Origin: an uncultured Lachnospiraceae bacterium
GTDB lineage: Bacteria > Bacillota > Clostridia > Lachnospirales > Lachnospiraceae
DNA: 52,364 nt
Direction of reading: 5' to 3'
Assembly: GCA_947169385.1 (NCBI GenBank)
Contig: CAMVPR010000018.1
Coordinates: forward strand, 1 to 52,364
Part shown: positions 1 through 8,758 of the stretch, one piece after another
Position numbering within the stretch: position 1 is the stretch's first letter
Layout: each line of letters opens with the position of its first letter
The notes under the pieces: model-generated
What the model was told of the DNA's origin: nothing
The model's database searches: none
What the model saw: the letters and a program-made list of their open reading frames with translations, nothing else
Position numbers and translations under genes: made by a program

Positions 1-20
1 ACACTGAACTTTTTTAGCAT
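1..20 (-). CDS. 5' tip of a leftward gene (partial)
   Basis: The reverse strand carries GGAGAG followed ten bases later by ATG, opening a frame that begins MLKKFSV and runs off the window edge. A strong sigma-A-like promoter lies just upstream at 50-78, which supports this as a true gene start. Only seven residues are visible, so no function can be assigned. The opening resembles that of some AAA ATP-binding proteins, but that is only a guess. Confidence 0.45.
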
Positions 21-49
21 GATAATCACTCTCCATGTCGTTTTTCTTT

Positions 50-78
50 AGTATAATCATTCCTGAAGAAAAAATCAA
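50..78 (-). promoter_or_regulatory. sigma-A type promoter for the partial leftward gene
   Basis: Reading leftward there is TTGATT (78-73), a 17-base spacer and TATACT (55-50), close to the TTGACA/TATAAT consensus. It is about 30 bases upstream of the ATG at 20-18. Confidence 0.6.
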
Positions 79-137
79 GTTCTTCCGTATTATTTTTACA
101 GTTATTCTGTATTTAATGGATTTTAACTAACGTACCT

Positions 138-377
138 TTACACCAGCGCCCTGATCTGTTTCAGCAGCATCTCTTGCATCTTCGGATCTGTGATCTTGGA
201 AAACAGCTCTGCCGCCTCATTCATAAACCCATTGTCAGCTTTCGTGGCTTTCTCTCCCAGGATCAGATAGTTCGGATCCGTCTGCAGCGCATTTGCTAAT
301 TCAACTATAATACTACTCTTGATATCGATCCTGTCATTCTCGTAATTGGATATCCCGTCCCCATGGCTCCCAACTTT
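138..377 (-). pseudogene. truncated XRE-family regulator (C-terminal remnant)
   Basis: The reverse strand encodes about 79 codons ending at a TAA at 138-140. They read like the second half of a Cro/C1-type helix-turn-helix repressor: an ISNYENDR recognition-helix end, then a LANALQTDPNYLILGE segment and a helical tail. The N-terminal half of the helix-turn-helix and any start codon are missing. The frame hits a stop at 378-380, immediately before a REP-like repeat at 388-416. The gene was probably broken by a rearrangement at about 355-371, where the sequence also matches CCGTCCCCAT, the end of the GGGGACGG repeat family found further right in the window. Confidence 0.65.
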
Positions 378-387
378 TTATAAGATT

Positions 388-416
388 AAAGATTCTTCGC
401 TTCGCTCAGAATGACA
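388..416. repeat. REP-like palindromic repeat (GATTCTTCGCTTCGCTCAGA type)
   Basis: This is an AAAGATTCTTCGC / TTCGCTCAGAATGACA unit. The same unit recurs at about 19924-19954 and, inverted, at about 25870-25899, with a partial copy at 24727-24744. The core GCGAAGCGAAG is imperfectly self-complementary. Very similar sequences are scattered between genes in many bacterial phyla. Confidence 0.75.
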
Positions 417-424
417 TAATTTAA

Positions 425-446
425 GGGGACAGTCTCTCCTGCCCCC
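425..446 (-). terminator. possible terminator of the Re-citrate synthase-like gene
   Basis: On the reverse strand a GGGG-CAG / CTG-CCCC hairpin with a purine-rich loop starts about ten bases after the stop codon at 456. The following tract (TTAAATTATG) is only weakly T-rich, so the call is tentative. The arms also resemble the GGGGACAG-type repeats elsewhere in the window. Confidence 0.35.
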
Positions 447-455
447 ATTAATCAC

Positions 456-1829
456 TTAGCTAATATCACTTACAGCTTCCTCGTATTTAGCATTCAATTC
501 ATCATCACTAATCATAGTTATTCTTCCTGCATCATACTCCGCAGTCACCCAATCATAGATATATTGAATAATCGGATGTCTCTTATCAAGCGGTTCTTCA
601 CGATTCATCTTTCTCTTTTCATTTACCCAGAAAGCCACACCCGCAATACCACTCGTTGAATTAACCGAAACTTTAGGCGGACGATTAAGAATTGTCGCCG
701 TATCGAAAATGTTATAAATCTCAGGATTCTTCATCATTCCATCAGCGTGTATTCCTGCCCTTGTAAGATTAAAATTAGCTCCAACAAATGGCGTCATAGG
801 CGGAATATTATAATTGGTTTCATGCTGAATGTATTCCGCTATCTCAGTAATCACCTCAGGATTCATTCCATTAAGATGTCCTCTAAGCGAAGCATACTCA
901 AATACCATTGCTTCAAGCGGCACATTTCCTGTCCTCTCTCCGATTCCGAGAAGCGAACAGTTAACCGCGCTCGCACCATACATCCACGCGGTTGTAGCAT
1001 TTACAACGCCTTTATAAAAATCATTGTGTCCATGCCATTCTATCATTTCCGAAGGCACATCAGAATAATGCTGAAGTCCGTAGATTATTCCGGAAACGCT
1101 TCTAGGTAGCGCAACTCCGGGATACGGAACGCCGTAGCCCATAGTATCGCAGGCACGAATCTTAATCGGCACGCCGCTATCATTTGACAGTTTCATTAAT
1201 TCATTTGCAAATGGAACAACGAAGCCGTAAAAATCAGCTCTCGTAATATCCTCAAAGTGACATCTCGGACGGAGCCCCGCCTCGATACAATCAGAAACAA
1301 TTCCAAGATATTTATCAAGTGCTTGCCTTCTGGTTAATCCCATCTTATGGAAAATGTGATAGTCAGAGCAACTAACCAAGATACCGGTCTCTTTCACTCC
1401 GATTGATTTAACCAATTCGAAATCCTTCTTGTTAGCACGAATCCAAGTTGTTATCTCAGGGAACTTATATCCGAGCTCCATACATTTGACAAGCGCGTCT
1501 CTGTCCTTTTTAGAATAAACGAAAAACTCAGTCTGACGAATCATTCCCTTTCGTCCTCCAAGCTTATGAAGAAGCTTGTAAATATGGACCATCTGCTCTG
1601 TAGTGTAAGGAGTTCGAGACTGCTGTCCGTCACGGAAAGAGGTATCAGTTATGAATATATCCTCCGGCATGTTCTCAGGAACCTTGCGGTAGTTAAATGC
1701 AATCTTTGGCGTCTCCACATACGGAAACATATCGCGGAACAATTCCGGCTGTTCTATATCATGCAGTTCGTAAATATAAGGATCCTGCTCCAATTTGAAT
1801 GTTTTCTTGCTCAAAGCTATATTGTTCAT
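456..1829 (-). CDS. Re-citrate synthase-like / isopropylmalate synthase-family enzyme
   Basis: This is a DRE-TIM metallolyase (HMGL-like family). The N-terminal TDTSFRDGQQSR motif holds the metal-binding and catalytic residues, and a later HGHNDF motif supplies the metal-binding histidines. Family members condense acetyl-CoA with a 2-oxo acid. The length of about 457 residues, the lack of a C-terminal LeuA regulatory domain and the RQTEFFVYSKKDR region fit the Re-type citrate synthase group described from Clostridium kluyveri better than leucine biosynthesis LeuA. That group makes citrate for glutamate synthesis in clostridia lacking ordinary citrate synthase. The start is set at the third of three consecutive ATG codons, seven bases after GGAGG; an upstream in-frame ATG at 1859 has no suitable ribosome binding site. 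A LysR regulator is transcribed divergently. Citramalate or homocitrate synthase activity is the alternative. Confidence 0.75.
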   Translation of the reverse strand: MNNIALSKKTFKLEQDPYIYELHDIEQPELFRDMFPYVETPKIAFNYRKVPENMPEDIFITDTSFRDGQQSRTPYTTEQMVHIYKLLHKLGGRKGMIRQTEFFVYSKKDRDALVKCMELGYKFPEITTWIRANKKDFELVKSIGVKETGILVSCSDYHIFHKMGLTRRQALDKYLGIVSDCIEAGLRPRCHFEDITRADFYGFVVPFANELMKLSNDSGVPIKIRACDTMGYGVPYPGVALPRSVSGIIYGLQHYSDVPSEMIEWHGHNDFYKGVVNATTAWMYGASAVNCSLLGIGERTGNVPLEAMVFEYASLRGHLNGMNPEVITEIAEYIQHETNYNIPPMTPFVGANFNLTRAGIHADGMMKNPEIYNIFDTATILNRPPKVSVNSTSGIAGVAFWVNEKRKMNREEPLDKRHPIIQYIYDWVTAEYDAGRITMISDDELNAKYEEAVSDIS

Positions 1830-1895
1830 CATCATACCTCCGTTATTTCGTATAGACAAATTCTATCACGCATGATATTATGTGTAAAATGAATT

Positions 1896-1924
1896 ATTAT
1901 AATAGTATTTATTCTATATTGGAA
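1896..1924 (-). promoter_or_regulatory. divergent promoter with LysR-type operator candidate
   Basis: Reading leftward there is TTCCAA (1924-1919), 17 bases, then TATAAT (1901-1896). A dyad, ATAA-N6-TTAT at 1899-1912, extended as ATAG..CTAT at 1902-1917, covers the spacer and -10 region. It resembles the boxes bound by LysR regulators, for example CcpC of Bacillus on citrate-cycle genes, but with a spacing one base shorter. A regulator bound here would block the synthase promoter. Its role is inference. Confidence 0.4.
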
Positions 1925-1974
1925 TAGCGGTCAATAAGCCACTAATATAGCATATTTTCAGAGAGGTATAGGAT

Positions 1975-2832
1975 ATGGATATCGAAACATTGCAGACATT
2001 TTTAATATTAGCTTCAACCAAAAGCTACACCAAAACAGCGGGGCAAATGTTTGTCGCGCAATCGACAATAACCAAAAGAATAAAAGAACTTGAAAAAGAG
2101 CTTCAACTCTCTTTATTTGAAAGGACAAACAGAAGTGTTAAACTTACTATTGAAGGGGAGCAGTTTAAGACATACGCCGAGCAGGTGGTTGAACTCACCG
2201 AGGAATCTCTTTCTCACATTGCTTCTATACGACATTTTGACAGACACATAAGAATCGGAAGTGCGGATTCTATATACGAAGGTCACCTAACTCCGTCCAT
2301 ATTGAAATACAGAGAGGAACATCCGACGGACTCTTTAAGGATATCTATAGGATTGTCCAACAACCTTTTAGAGCAGGTTCAAGGCAATCTTCTTGATCTG
2401 GTATTCACGTACCTCCCTCTAAAGAAAGCCAATTACTCCTGTGAGGTATATAAGCAGGAGCGCCTTGTTCTAGTAACTGATGCCAAGAATAAGAAGTACA
2501 AAAAAGGTATCAAACATCAGGATTTGATTAACGAGAAGTATATGATGTGTAATTTCGCTCTTCATGGTGTCGGGGAATATATCAAGAACTTATTTCCAAA
2601 ATATCATCAGTTTGAATTTGTCATCGATGATTGTATGAAGATAGTTCCTTATCTCATTAATCATGACAATTACACATTTCTCCCTGAGGACATGGCTGAA
2701 ACGCATATTAAAGAAGGAATACTAAGAGAAGTGAAACTTATTGATTTTAAGACTCCCGTAATCAACAGTTACATGGTGTACCGAAAAGATAAGAAAAAAC
2801 TGCTTAATGATCTGATAACACAATACTTATGA
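1975..2832 (+). CDS. LysR-family transcriptional regulator
   Basis: The protein has 285 residues, close to the usual 290-300 of LysR regulators. Residues 1-60 form the winged helix-turn-helix, with a TKTAGQMFVAQSTITKRIKE segment, a long linker helix, and then a substrate-binding domain from about residue 90 with the IGSADSIYEGHLTPSIL opening of the LysR effector fold. It is divergent from the Re-citrate synthase-like gene with about 145 bases between them, the usual LysR target arrangement. By context it probably senses citrate or a related metabolite and controls the neighbour; the ligand is not visible in the sequence. The ribosome binding site is GAGAGG upstream of ATG. A repeat-family hairpin lies just after the stop codon. 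Confidence 0.9.
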   Translation: MDIETLQTFLILASTKSYTKTAGQMFVAQSTITKRIKELEKELQLSLFERTNRSVKLTIEGEQFKTYAEQVVELTEESLSHIASIRHFDRHIRIGSADSIYEGHLTPSILKYREEHPTDSLRISIGLSNNLLEQVQGNLLDLVFTYLPLKKANYSCEVYKQERLVLVTDAKNKKYKKGIKHQDLINEKYMMCNFALHGVGEYIKNLFPKYHQFEFVIDDCMKIVPYLINHDNYTFLPEDMAETHIKEGILREVKLIDFKTPVINSYMVYRKDKKKLLNDLITQYL

Positions 2833-2843
2833 TTATAATCTTT

Positions 2844-2878
2844 AAGTACTCAATAGGGATTGTCTCCATTGAGTACTT
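2844..2878. repeat. dispersed hairpin element (AAGTACTCAAT family), copy 1
   Basis: Arms AAGTACTCAAT and ATTGAGTACTT pair perfectly over 11 bases around a 13-base loop containing GATTGTC. A second copy at 33269-33305 has a shared loop core, the same trailing AGCA-R-AAAT sequence and compensating changes in the stem. There is no T-run after it, so it is better described as a repeat family than a terminator. Confidence 0.65.
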
Positions 2879-2890
2879 AGCAAAAATAAA

Positions 2891-2914
2891 AAGGGTGCTA
2901 TCACTAGCACCCTT
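2891..2914 (-). terminator. terminator, mainly for glgP
   Basis: AAGGGTGCT pairs with AGCACCCTT. On the reverse strand the hairpin is followed by TTTTTATTTTTG, a good rho-independent tail just after the glgP stop. It may also stop the LysR transcript coming from the left. Confidence 0.8.
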
Positions 2915-2929
2915 AAATAAACTATATAA

Positions 2930-5404
2930 TTAGTTAGCATCCTTAGGTAATTTAACCTTAACCTTAGAAAGCTTCCAAATCTCCTTAGCGTACTCTTCGA
3001 TAGTACGATCAGAAGTGAACTTACCGCTGCAAGCAGTATTAAGAAGTGCTGACTTAGCCCATGCTGCCTCATCCTCATACCATGCGTTAACACGCTTCTG
3101 AGCCTCGCAATAAGAATCGAAGTCTCTCAAGATAAAGTACTGATCCTGATTGAGTAATGAATCATAGATATCTCTAAAGAGCTCGGTATCGCTGCCTGAA
3201 TATGTACCGTCAACAAGCTGAGTAAGAACCTTACGAACAGCCTGATTGTTGTTGAAGATATCGCGTGGATAGTAACCACCGTCGCGCTCATATGCCATAA
3301 CCTCATCAGCTCTCAAGCCGAAGATAATAGCGTTCTCTTCGCCAACCTCTTCAACGATCTCGATGTTAGCACCGTCCATAGTACCAAGTGTAAGAGCACC
3401 GTTAAGCATGAACTTCATGTTACCTGTTCCTGAAGCCTCCTTAGAAGCTGTAGAAATCTGCTCTGAAACATCAGCAGCAGCGAAAAGAAGCTCTGCGTTA
3501 CTTACTCTGTAATCCTCGATAAATACAACCTTAATCTTGCCGTCGATAGACTCGTCGTTGTTGATTACATCTGCAACATTGTTGATGAGCTTGATGGTAA
3601 GCTTAGCACGTCTGTATCCGGCAGCTGCCTTAGCACCGAAGATATATGTATGTGGATAGAAATCCATGTTAGGATTAGCCTTAAGCTCATTATATACATG
3701 CATTACATGTAAAATGTTAAGAAGCTGTCTCTTGTACTCATGAAGTCTCTTAACCTGAATATCGAAGATAGAACGAGGATCAACTTCAATTCCGTTGTGC
3801 TCCTTGATGTACTCTGCAAGGCGAAGCTTGTTCTTGTACTTAATCTGCATGAACTCCTGCTGATACTTAGCGTCATCAGCATAAACCTTAAGCTTCTTCA
3901 TCTTAGAGAGATCTGTAATCCACTCATCACCAATCTTCTCAGTTACCCAAGCTGCAAGCTCAGGGTTACCATGAAGAAGGAAACGTCTCTGAGTAATACC
4001 ATTGGTCTTGTTGTTGAACTTCTCAGGATATAACTCGTAGAAGTCCTTAAGCTCTCTCTTCTTCAAGATGTCTGTATGAAGCTGAGCAACACCGTTAACT
4101 GCAAATGAACCTGCAATTGCAAGGTGAGCCATCTTAACCTGTCCATCATAAACGATAGCCATCTTGGCAACCTTGTTCTGATCTCCAGGATATTTAGCCT
4201 GAATCTCATTGATGAAACGACGGTTAATCTCCTCAACAATCTGATAGATACGTGGAAGAAGTCTAGAGAAGAGCTCGATTGGCCATTTCTCAAGTGCCTC
4301 TGCCATAATTGTATGGTTGGTATATGCACAGGTCTTGCATGTGATATCCCATGCCTCATCCCAAGGAAGCCCTTCCTCATCCATAAGAATACGCATCAAC
4401 TCTGCAACAGCAACAGTTGGGTGTGTATCGTTAAGCTGGAATACAACCTTGTTAGGAAGATCATGAATGTCCTTATTGTTCTCTTTGAACTTAAGAATAG
4501 CTCTCTGAACAGATGCAGAAACGAAGAAATACTGCTGCTTTAAGCGGAGCTCTTTACCTGCATAGTGGTTATCGTTAGGATAGAGGACCTCACAGATAGT
4601 ACGAGCAAGATTCTGCTCCTCTACTGCTCTCTGATATTCACCCTTGTCAAATGAATCAAGGTTGAAGGTCTGGCATGCTTCTGCATCCCAGATACGAAGT
4701 GTATTAACAACATTGTTGCCATATCCTACAATAGGCATATCATAAGGAATTGCCTTGATTGCCTGATAGTCTCTCTGAATAAATTCCATCTTACCGTTGG
4801 CATTCTGCTCTGCATATACATTGCCGCCGAACTTAACGATTACTGCATAATCATCACGGCGAATCTCAAACGGATTGCCATCCTTAAGCCAGTCATCAGG
4901 CTTCTCAATCTGATAACCGTCCCTTATCTCCTGTCTGAACATACCGTAGCGATATCTGATACCGCATCCGTATGCAGGATATCCCAAGGTTGCAAGAGAA
5001 TCAAGGAAGCAGGCAGCAAGGCGGCCTAAACCACCATTACCGAGAGCTGCATCTCTCTCCTGGTCCTCAATCAGATTAATATCGAATCCAAGCTCATCAA
5101 GAGCCTCTTTAATGTCATTATAATATGTCAAGTTGATCATATTATTACCAAGTGCACGTCCCATAAGGAACTCCATAGAGAGATAATAAACTGTTTTAGC
5201 GTTCTTCTTCTCATACTCCTTGTGAGAAGCAATCCAGCGATCAATGATGTAGTCTTTAACCGCAAGTGAAACTGCCTGATACACCTGCTTTGGTGTAGCC
5301 TCGTCAAGAGTTCTTCTGTACTGAATCTTGACATTTTCGGTTACGGCCTTCTTAAAAGCTTTCTTGTCAAAGCCGCTTTTGGTAGTAGTAGTTTTTGCTG
5401 CCAT
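2930..5404 (-). CDS. glgP: glycogen/maltodextrin phosphorylase
   Basis: This cytosolic enzyme releases glucose-1-phosphate from the non-reducing ends of glycogen or maltodextrins using phosphate. Its 824 residues match the glycosyltransferase 35 family. Visible family motifs include YYLSMEFLMGRALGNN near residue 75, GNGGLGRLAACFLDS near residue 122, and the pyridoxal-phosphate site EASGTGNMKFMLNGA, whose lysine (about residue 660) binds the cofactor. The first residues are Thr/Lys rich. The 4-alpha-glucanotransferase at 10192 belongs to the same storage-polysaccharide pathway although it is not in the same operon. The start ATG follows a GGAAGGA ribosome binding site. The gene lies 77 bases after ileS, and no strong terminator separates them, so partial co-transcription is possible. 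Confidence 0.95.
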   Translation of the reverse strand: MAAKTTTTKSGFDKKAFKKAVTENVKIQYRRTLDEATPKQVYQAVSLAVKDYIIDRWIASHKEYEKKNAKTVYYLSMEFLMGRALGNNMINLTYYNDIKEALDELGFDINLIEDQERDAALGNGGLGRLAACFLDSLATLGYPAYGCGIRYRYGMFRQEIRDGYQIEKPDDWLKDGNPFEIRRDDYAVIVKFGGNVYAEQNANGKMEFIQRDYQAIKAIPYDMPIVGYGNNVVNTLRIWDAEACQTFNLDSFDKGEYQRAVEEQNLARTICEVLYPNDNHYAGKELRLKQQYFFVSASVQRAILKFKENNKDIHDLPNKVVFQLNDTHPTVAVAELMRILMDEEGLPWDEAWDITCKTCAYTNHTIMAEALEKWPIELFSRLLPRIYQIVEEINRRFINEIQAKYPGDQNKVAKMAIVYDGQVKMAHLAIAGSFAVNGVAQLHTDILKKRELKDFYELYPEKFNNKTNGITQRRFLLHGNPELAAWVTEKIGDEWITDLSKMKKLKVYADDAKYQQEFMQIKYKNKLRLAEYIKEHNGIEVDPRSIFDIQVKRLHEYKRQLLNILHVMHVYNELKANPNMDFYPHTYIFGAKAAAGYRRAKLTIKLINNVADVINNDESIDGKIKVVFIEDYRVSNAELLFAAADVSEQISTASKEASGTGNMKFMLNGALTLGTMDGANIEIVEEVGEENAIIFGLRADEVMAYERDGGYYPRDIFNNNQAVRKVLTQLVDGTYSGSDTELFRDIYDSLLNQDQYFILRDFDSYCEAQKRVNAWYEDEAAWAKSALLNTACSGKFTSDRTIEEYAKEIWKLSKVKVKLPKDAN

Positions 5405-5481
5405 TTACTTTACCATTCCTTCCTTATAATATTTTATTAACAGTTACGTTTATATATAACGACTTTAATGTCGATTTAGTA

Positions 5482-8400
5482 TCAAAGATTAGTCTTCTCA
5501 ACACCAAATGTTACAGTCTCACCGTTAATGCTGACATCCTTAACAAATCCCTTGGTCTCGCCTAAGATAATCCTCTTAGCAAGAACGTCAGACTTGATAA
5601 CATCTGCATTTCTGGTCATAACATCTGCAATCTTGTCGTTATTATCATTATATATGGTAATCTGGTCAGTGACCTCATAACCTGCCTCTTTACGCATGTT
5701 CTGAATCTTGCTGACAATCTCTCTTACTGTACCCTCTTCTAAAAGCTCTTCAGTAAGTCTTGTGTCAATAACAACGGTAATTCCGCCGTCTGCCGCTGCC
5801 TGATATCCATCCTTCTCAGCCATCTCAATTAAGAGATCTGCCTTAGTAAGAGTGATAGTCTCGTTAGGAAGCTTAACATCAAGCTCTCCGTTAGCAGACA
5901 ACTCCTTCATCGCTGCACTTCCGTCAAGCTCAGCAAGTGCATTCTTGATAGCGCCAATCTGCTTACCATACTTAGGTCCGAGAACCTTAAGCTGTGGCTT
6001 GAAGCTATATGCTGTCATATCGCTTACATCATCCTTAAAGTCAACCTTCTTGATATTAAGCTCATCCTCGATAATCTCAACATAGAAGTCTGACAAAGCA
6101 TCCTTGCCGGATACATACATCTGACCGATAGGCTGACGATTCTTAATACCTGAACTGTTACGGGCTGCACGACCGATTGTAACAATCTTAAGAACTTCTT
6201 CCATGTCTGCCTCAAGCTTAGCATCAATTAAGCTCTCGTCAACGGTAGGATAATCACAAAGGTGAATACTGATAGGAGCATCACCGAAACGTGCAACGAG
6301 ATTCTGATAGATATCCTCTGTCATAAACGGTACCAAAGGTGCCGCAGCCTTAGAGATAGTAACCAAAGCTGTGTAAAGAGTCATGTAAGCATTGATCTTG
6401 TCCTGCTCCATGCCCTTAGCCCAATATCTCTCACGGCCTCGTCTTACATACCAGTTACTCATCTCGTCAACGAAATCCTGCAATGCTCTTGCACTCTCAG
6501 GAATCTTGTAATTAGCAAGGCACTCGTCAACAGTCTTAACTGTGGTATTAAGCTTAGAAAGAAGCCATTTATCCATAACTGATAATGAATCAACATCCAA
6601 AGTGTGCTTGGTAGGATTGAACTCATCAATATCAGCGTATAACACGTAAAATGAATACGTATTCCAAAGGGTGCTCATGAACTTACGCTGTCCCTCGACA
6701 ACCGCCTTCTCATGGAAACGGTTAGGAAGCCAAGGCGCAGAGTTGATATAGAAATACCATCTGATAGCGTCAGCACCGAACTTGTTAAGAGCCTCCATAG
6801 GATCAACGGCATTACCCTTAGACTTACTCATCTTCTGTCCGTCCTTATCCTGAACGTGACCTAAGACGATGACATTCTCATATGGAGCCTTGTTGAACAA
6901 TAAGGTAGATTCTGCAAGTAATGAGTAGAACCAACCTCTGGTCTGATCAACAGCCTCTGAAATAAACTGTGCAGGGAACTGCTTCTCGAAGAGTTCCTTA
7001 TTCTCAAATGGATAATGATGCTGTGCAAATGGCATCGCACCACTATCAAACCAACAATCGATAACTTCAGGCACTCTCTTCATGGTCTTGCCACAATGCG
7101 GGCAAGGAATTGTAACCTCGTCGATGTATGGTCTGTGAAGCTCAATCTTGTCGGCATCTTCTCTTCCGGAAAGCTTAGCAAGCTCCTCGCGACTTCCGAC
7201 CGAAAGCATCTCGCCACACTCCTCGCACTCCCAAATGTTAAGCGGAGTACCCCAATAACGGTTACGAGAAACGCCCCAATCCTGTATATTCTCAAGCCAG
7301 TCACCGAATCTTCCCTTACCGATTGACTCAGGAATCCAGTTAACTGTGTTGTTGTTCTTAATTAAGTCTTCCTTAACCTCTGTCATCTTGATGAACCAAG
7401 ACTCTCTAGCATAGTAGATAAGAGGTGTGTCGCATCTCCAGCAGAAAGGATAATCATGCTCGAACTTAGGAGCATCTACAAGAAGTCCTCTCTTCTCAAG
7501 ATCAATAAGGATAGGCTTGTCTGCATCCTTAACGAAAAGCCCTGCAATCTCGCCACACTCAGGAGTCATCTGACCTTTGCCGTCAACTAACTGTACGAAT
7601 GGAAGATCGTACTTTCTTCCAACATTGGCATCATCTTCACCAAATGCAGGAGCTATATGAACTATACCGGTACCGTCTGTCATGGTTACATAATCATCAC
7701 AGGTAATGTACCAGCCCTTCTTATGCTGTCTCTCAACGATTTCGTTGGCAAATGGGAATAAAGGCTCGTATTCTCTCTTCTCGAGGTCAGTTCCGACAAA
7801 TGTCTCCAAAACCTCGTAAGCCTTCTGTCCCTCTTCCTCAGCAAGCTTACCAAGAATATTGTCTGCCAAAGCCTCAGCAAGATAGTATGTGTTGCCATCT
7901 ATTGCCTTGACCTTGATATATGTCTCGCTTGGATTAACGCAGAGTGCCACGTTACTTGGAAGTGTCCAAGGAGTAGTTGTCCATGCAAGGAAATATGTGT
8001 CTTCCTCACCGACAGCCTTAAATCTTACAACTGCCGAACGCTCCTTAACAGCCTTGTAACCCTGGGCAACCTCATGAGATGAAAGTGGAGTACCACAACG
8101 AGGACAATAAGGAACTATCTTGAATCCCTTGTAAAGTAACTTCTTGTCCCAAATCTCTTTAAGAGCCCACCACTCTGACTCGATGAAATCATCATTATAT
8201 GTAACGTAAGGATTGTCCATGTCAGCCCAGAAACCAACGGCATCAGAGAATTCTTCCCACATACCCTTGTACTTCCATACCGATTCCTTACATTTATCAA
8301 TGAATGGTGCTAAACCATACTCTTCGATCTGCTCCTTACCATCAAGTCCTAAGAGCTTCTCTACCTCTAACTCTACAGGAAGTCCGTGTGTATCCCATCC

Positions 8401-8649
8401 TGCCTTACGAGGTACCTTGTAACCCTTCATTGTACGGTATCTTGGAATCATATCCTTGATAACCCTGGTAAGTACGTGTCCGATATGAGGCTTACCGTTA
8501 GCGGTAGGTGGTCCGTCATAAAACATGTAAGTAGGACAACCCTCTCTTGCCTCTATACTCTTCTTAAATACATCGTGTTCCTTCCAAAACTCCGATATCT
8601 TCTTCTCACGGTCTACGAAATTAAGGTCAGTCGAAACCTTATCATACAT
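5482..8649 (-). CDS. ileS: isoleucyl-tRNA synthetase
   Basis: The enzyme charges tRNA-Ile with isoleucine. The 1055-residue protein shows the class I signatures PHIGHV (HIGH at residues 55-58) and KMSKSKGN (near residue 605), a large editing insertion with TTTPWTLPSN, and a CWRCDTPLIYYARESWF region typical of IleRS. The length and the KMSKSKGN form suit the longer IleRS2-like type common in clostridia, a type often less sensitive to mupirocin; that property is known of the family and not shown here. AGGAGG precedes the ATG, and a good promoter lies at 8722-8750. Only about 110 bases separate it from the upstream gene, which leaves no room for the T-box leader found before many Gram-positive synthetase genes. 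Confidence 0.97.
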   Translation of the reverse strand: MYDKVSTDLNFVDREKKISEFWKEHDVFKKSIEAREGCPTYMFYDGPPTANGKPHIGHVLTRVIKDMIPRYRTMKGYKVPRKAGWDTHGLPVELEVEKLLGLDGKEQIEEYGLAPFIDKCKESVWKYKGMWEEFSDAVGFWADMDNPYVTYNDDFIESEWWALKEIWDKKLLYKGFKIVPYCPRCGTPLSSHEVAQGYKAVKERSAVVRFKAVGEEDTYFLAWTTTPWTLPSNVALCVNPSETYIKVKAIDGNTYYLAEALADNILGKLAEEEGQKAYEVLETFVGTDLEKREYEPLFPFANEIVERQHKKGWYITCDDYVTMTDGTGIVHIAPAFGEDDANVGRKYDLPFVQLVDGKGQMTPECGEIAGLFVKDADKPILIDLEKRGLLVDAPKFEHDYPFCWRCDTPLIYYARESWFIKMTEVKEDLIKNNNTVNWIPESIGKGRFGDWLENIQDWGVSRNRYWGTPLNIWECEECGEMLSVGSREELAKLSGREDADKIELHRPYIDEVTIPCPHCGKTMKRVPEVIDCWFDSGAMPFAQHHYPFENKELFEKQFPAQFISEAVDQTRGWFYSLLAESTLLFNKAPYENVIVLGHVQDKDGQKMSKSKGNAVDPMEALNKFGADAIRWYFYINSAPWLPNRFHEKAVVEGQRKFMSTLWNTYSFYVLYADIDEFNPTKHTLDVDSLSVMDKWLLSKLNTTVKTVDECLANYKIPESARALQDFVDEMSNWYVRRGRERYWAKGMEQDKINAYMTLYTALVTISKAAAPLVPFMTEDIYQNLVARFGDAPISIHLCDYPTVDESLIDAKLEADMEEVLKIVTIGRAARNSSGIKNRQPIGQMYVSGKDALSDFYVEIIEDELNIKKVDFKDDVSDMTAYSFKPQLKVLGPKYGKQIGAIKNALAELDGSAAMKELSANGELDVKLPNETITLTKADLLIEMAEKDGYQAAADGGITVVIDTRLTEELLEEGTVREIVSKIQNMRKEAGYEVTDQITIYNDNNDKIADVMTRNADVIKSDVLAKRIILGETKGFVKDVSINGETVTFGVEKTNL

Positions 8650-8721
8650 AGTAAATGCTCCTCCTAAGTTAAACCCTGTTTAATTTCAAAATATATTACT
8701 CACCCATAAACTCATTCTAAT

Positions 8722-8750
8722 ATAATACTATTTTTTGGCATAAAAATCAA
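8722..8750 (-). promoter_or_regulatory. promoter for ileS
   Basis: Leftward TTGATT (8750-8745), a 17-base spacer and TATTAT (8727-8722) sit about 75 bases before the ileS start codon, just after the stop codon of the carboxypeptidase gene. Confidence 0.55.
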
Positions 8751-8758
8751 TAAAAAGT

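Noticed and set aside
456-1829. Leucine biosynthesis LeuA
   Set aside because: The C-terminal LeuA regulatory domain is absent, no leuBCD genes are near, and the conserved segments fit the Re-citrate synthase-like group better.
4124-4543. 139-codon open frame opposite glgP
   Set aside because: It lies inside the conserved glycogen phosphorylase coding sequence and has no initiation signal.
8650-8758. T-box leader before ileS
   Set aside because: The gap is only about 110 bases, holds a promoter, and shows no specifier stem, T-box sequence or terminator.
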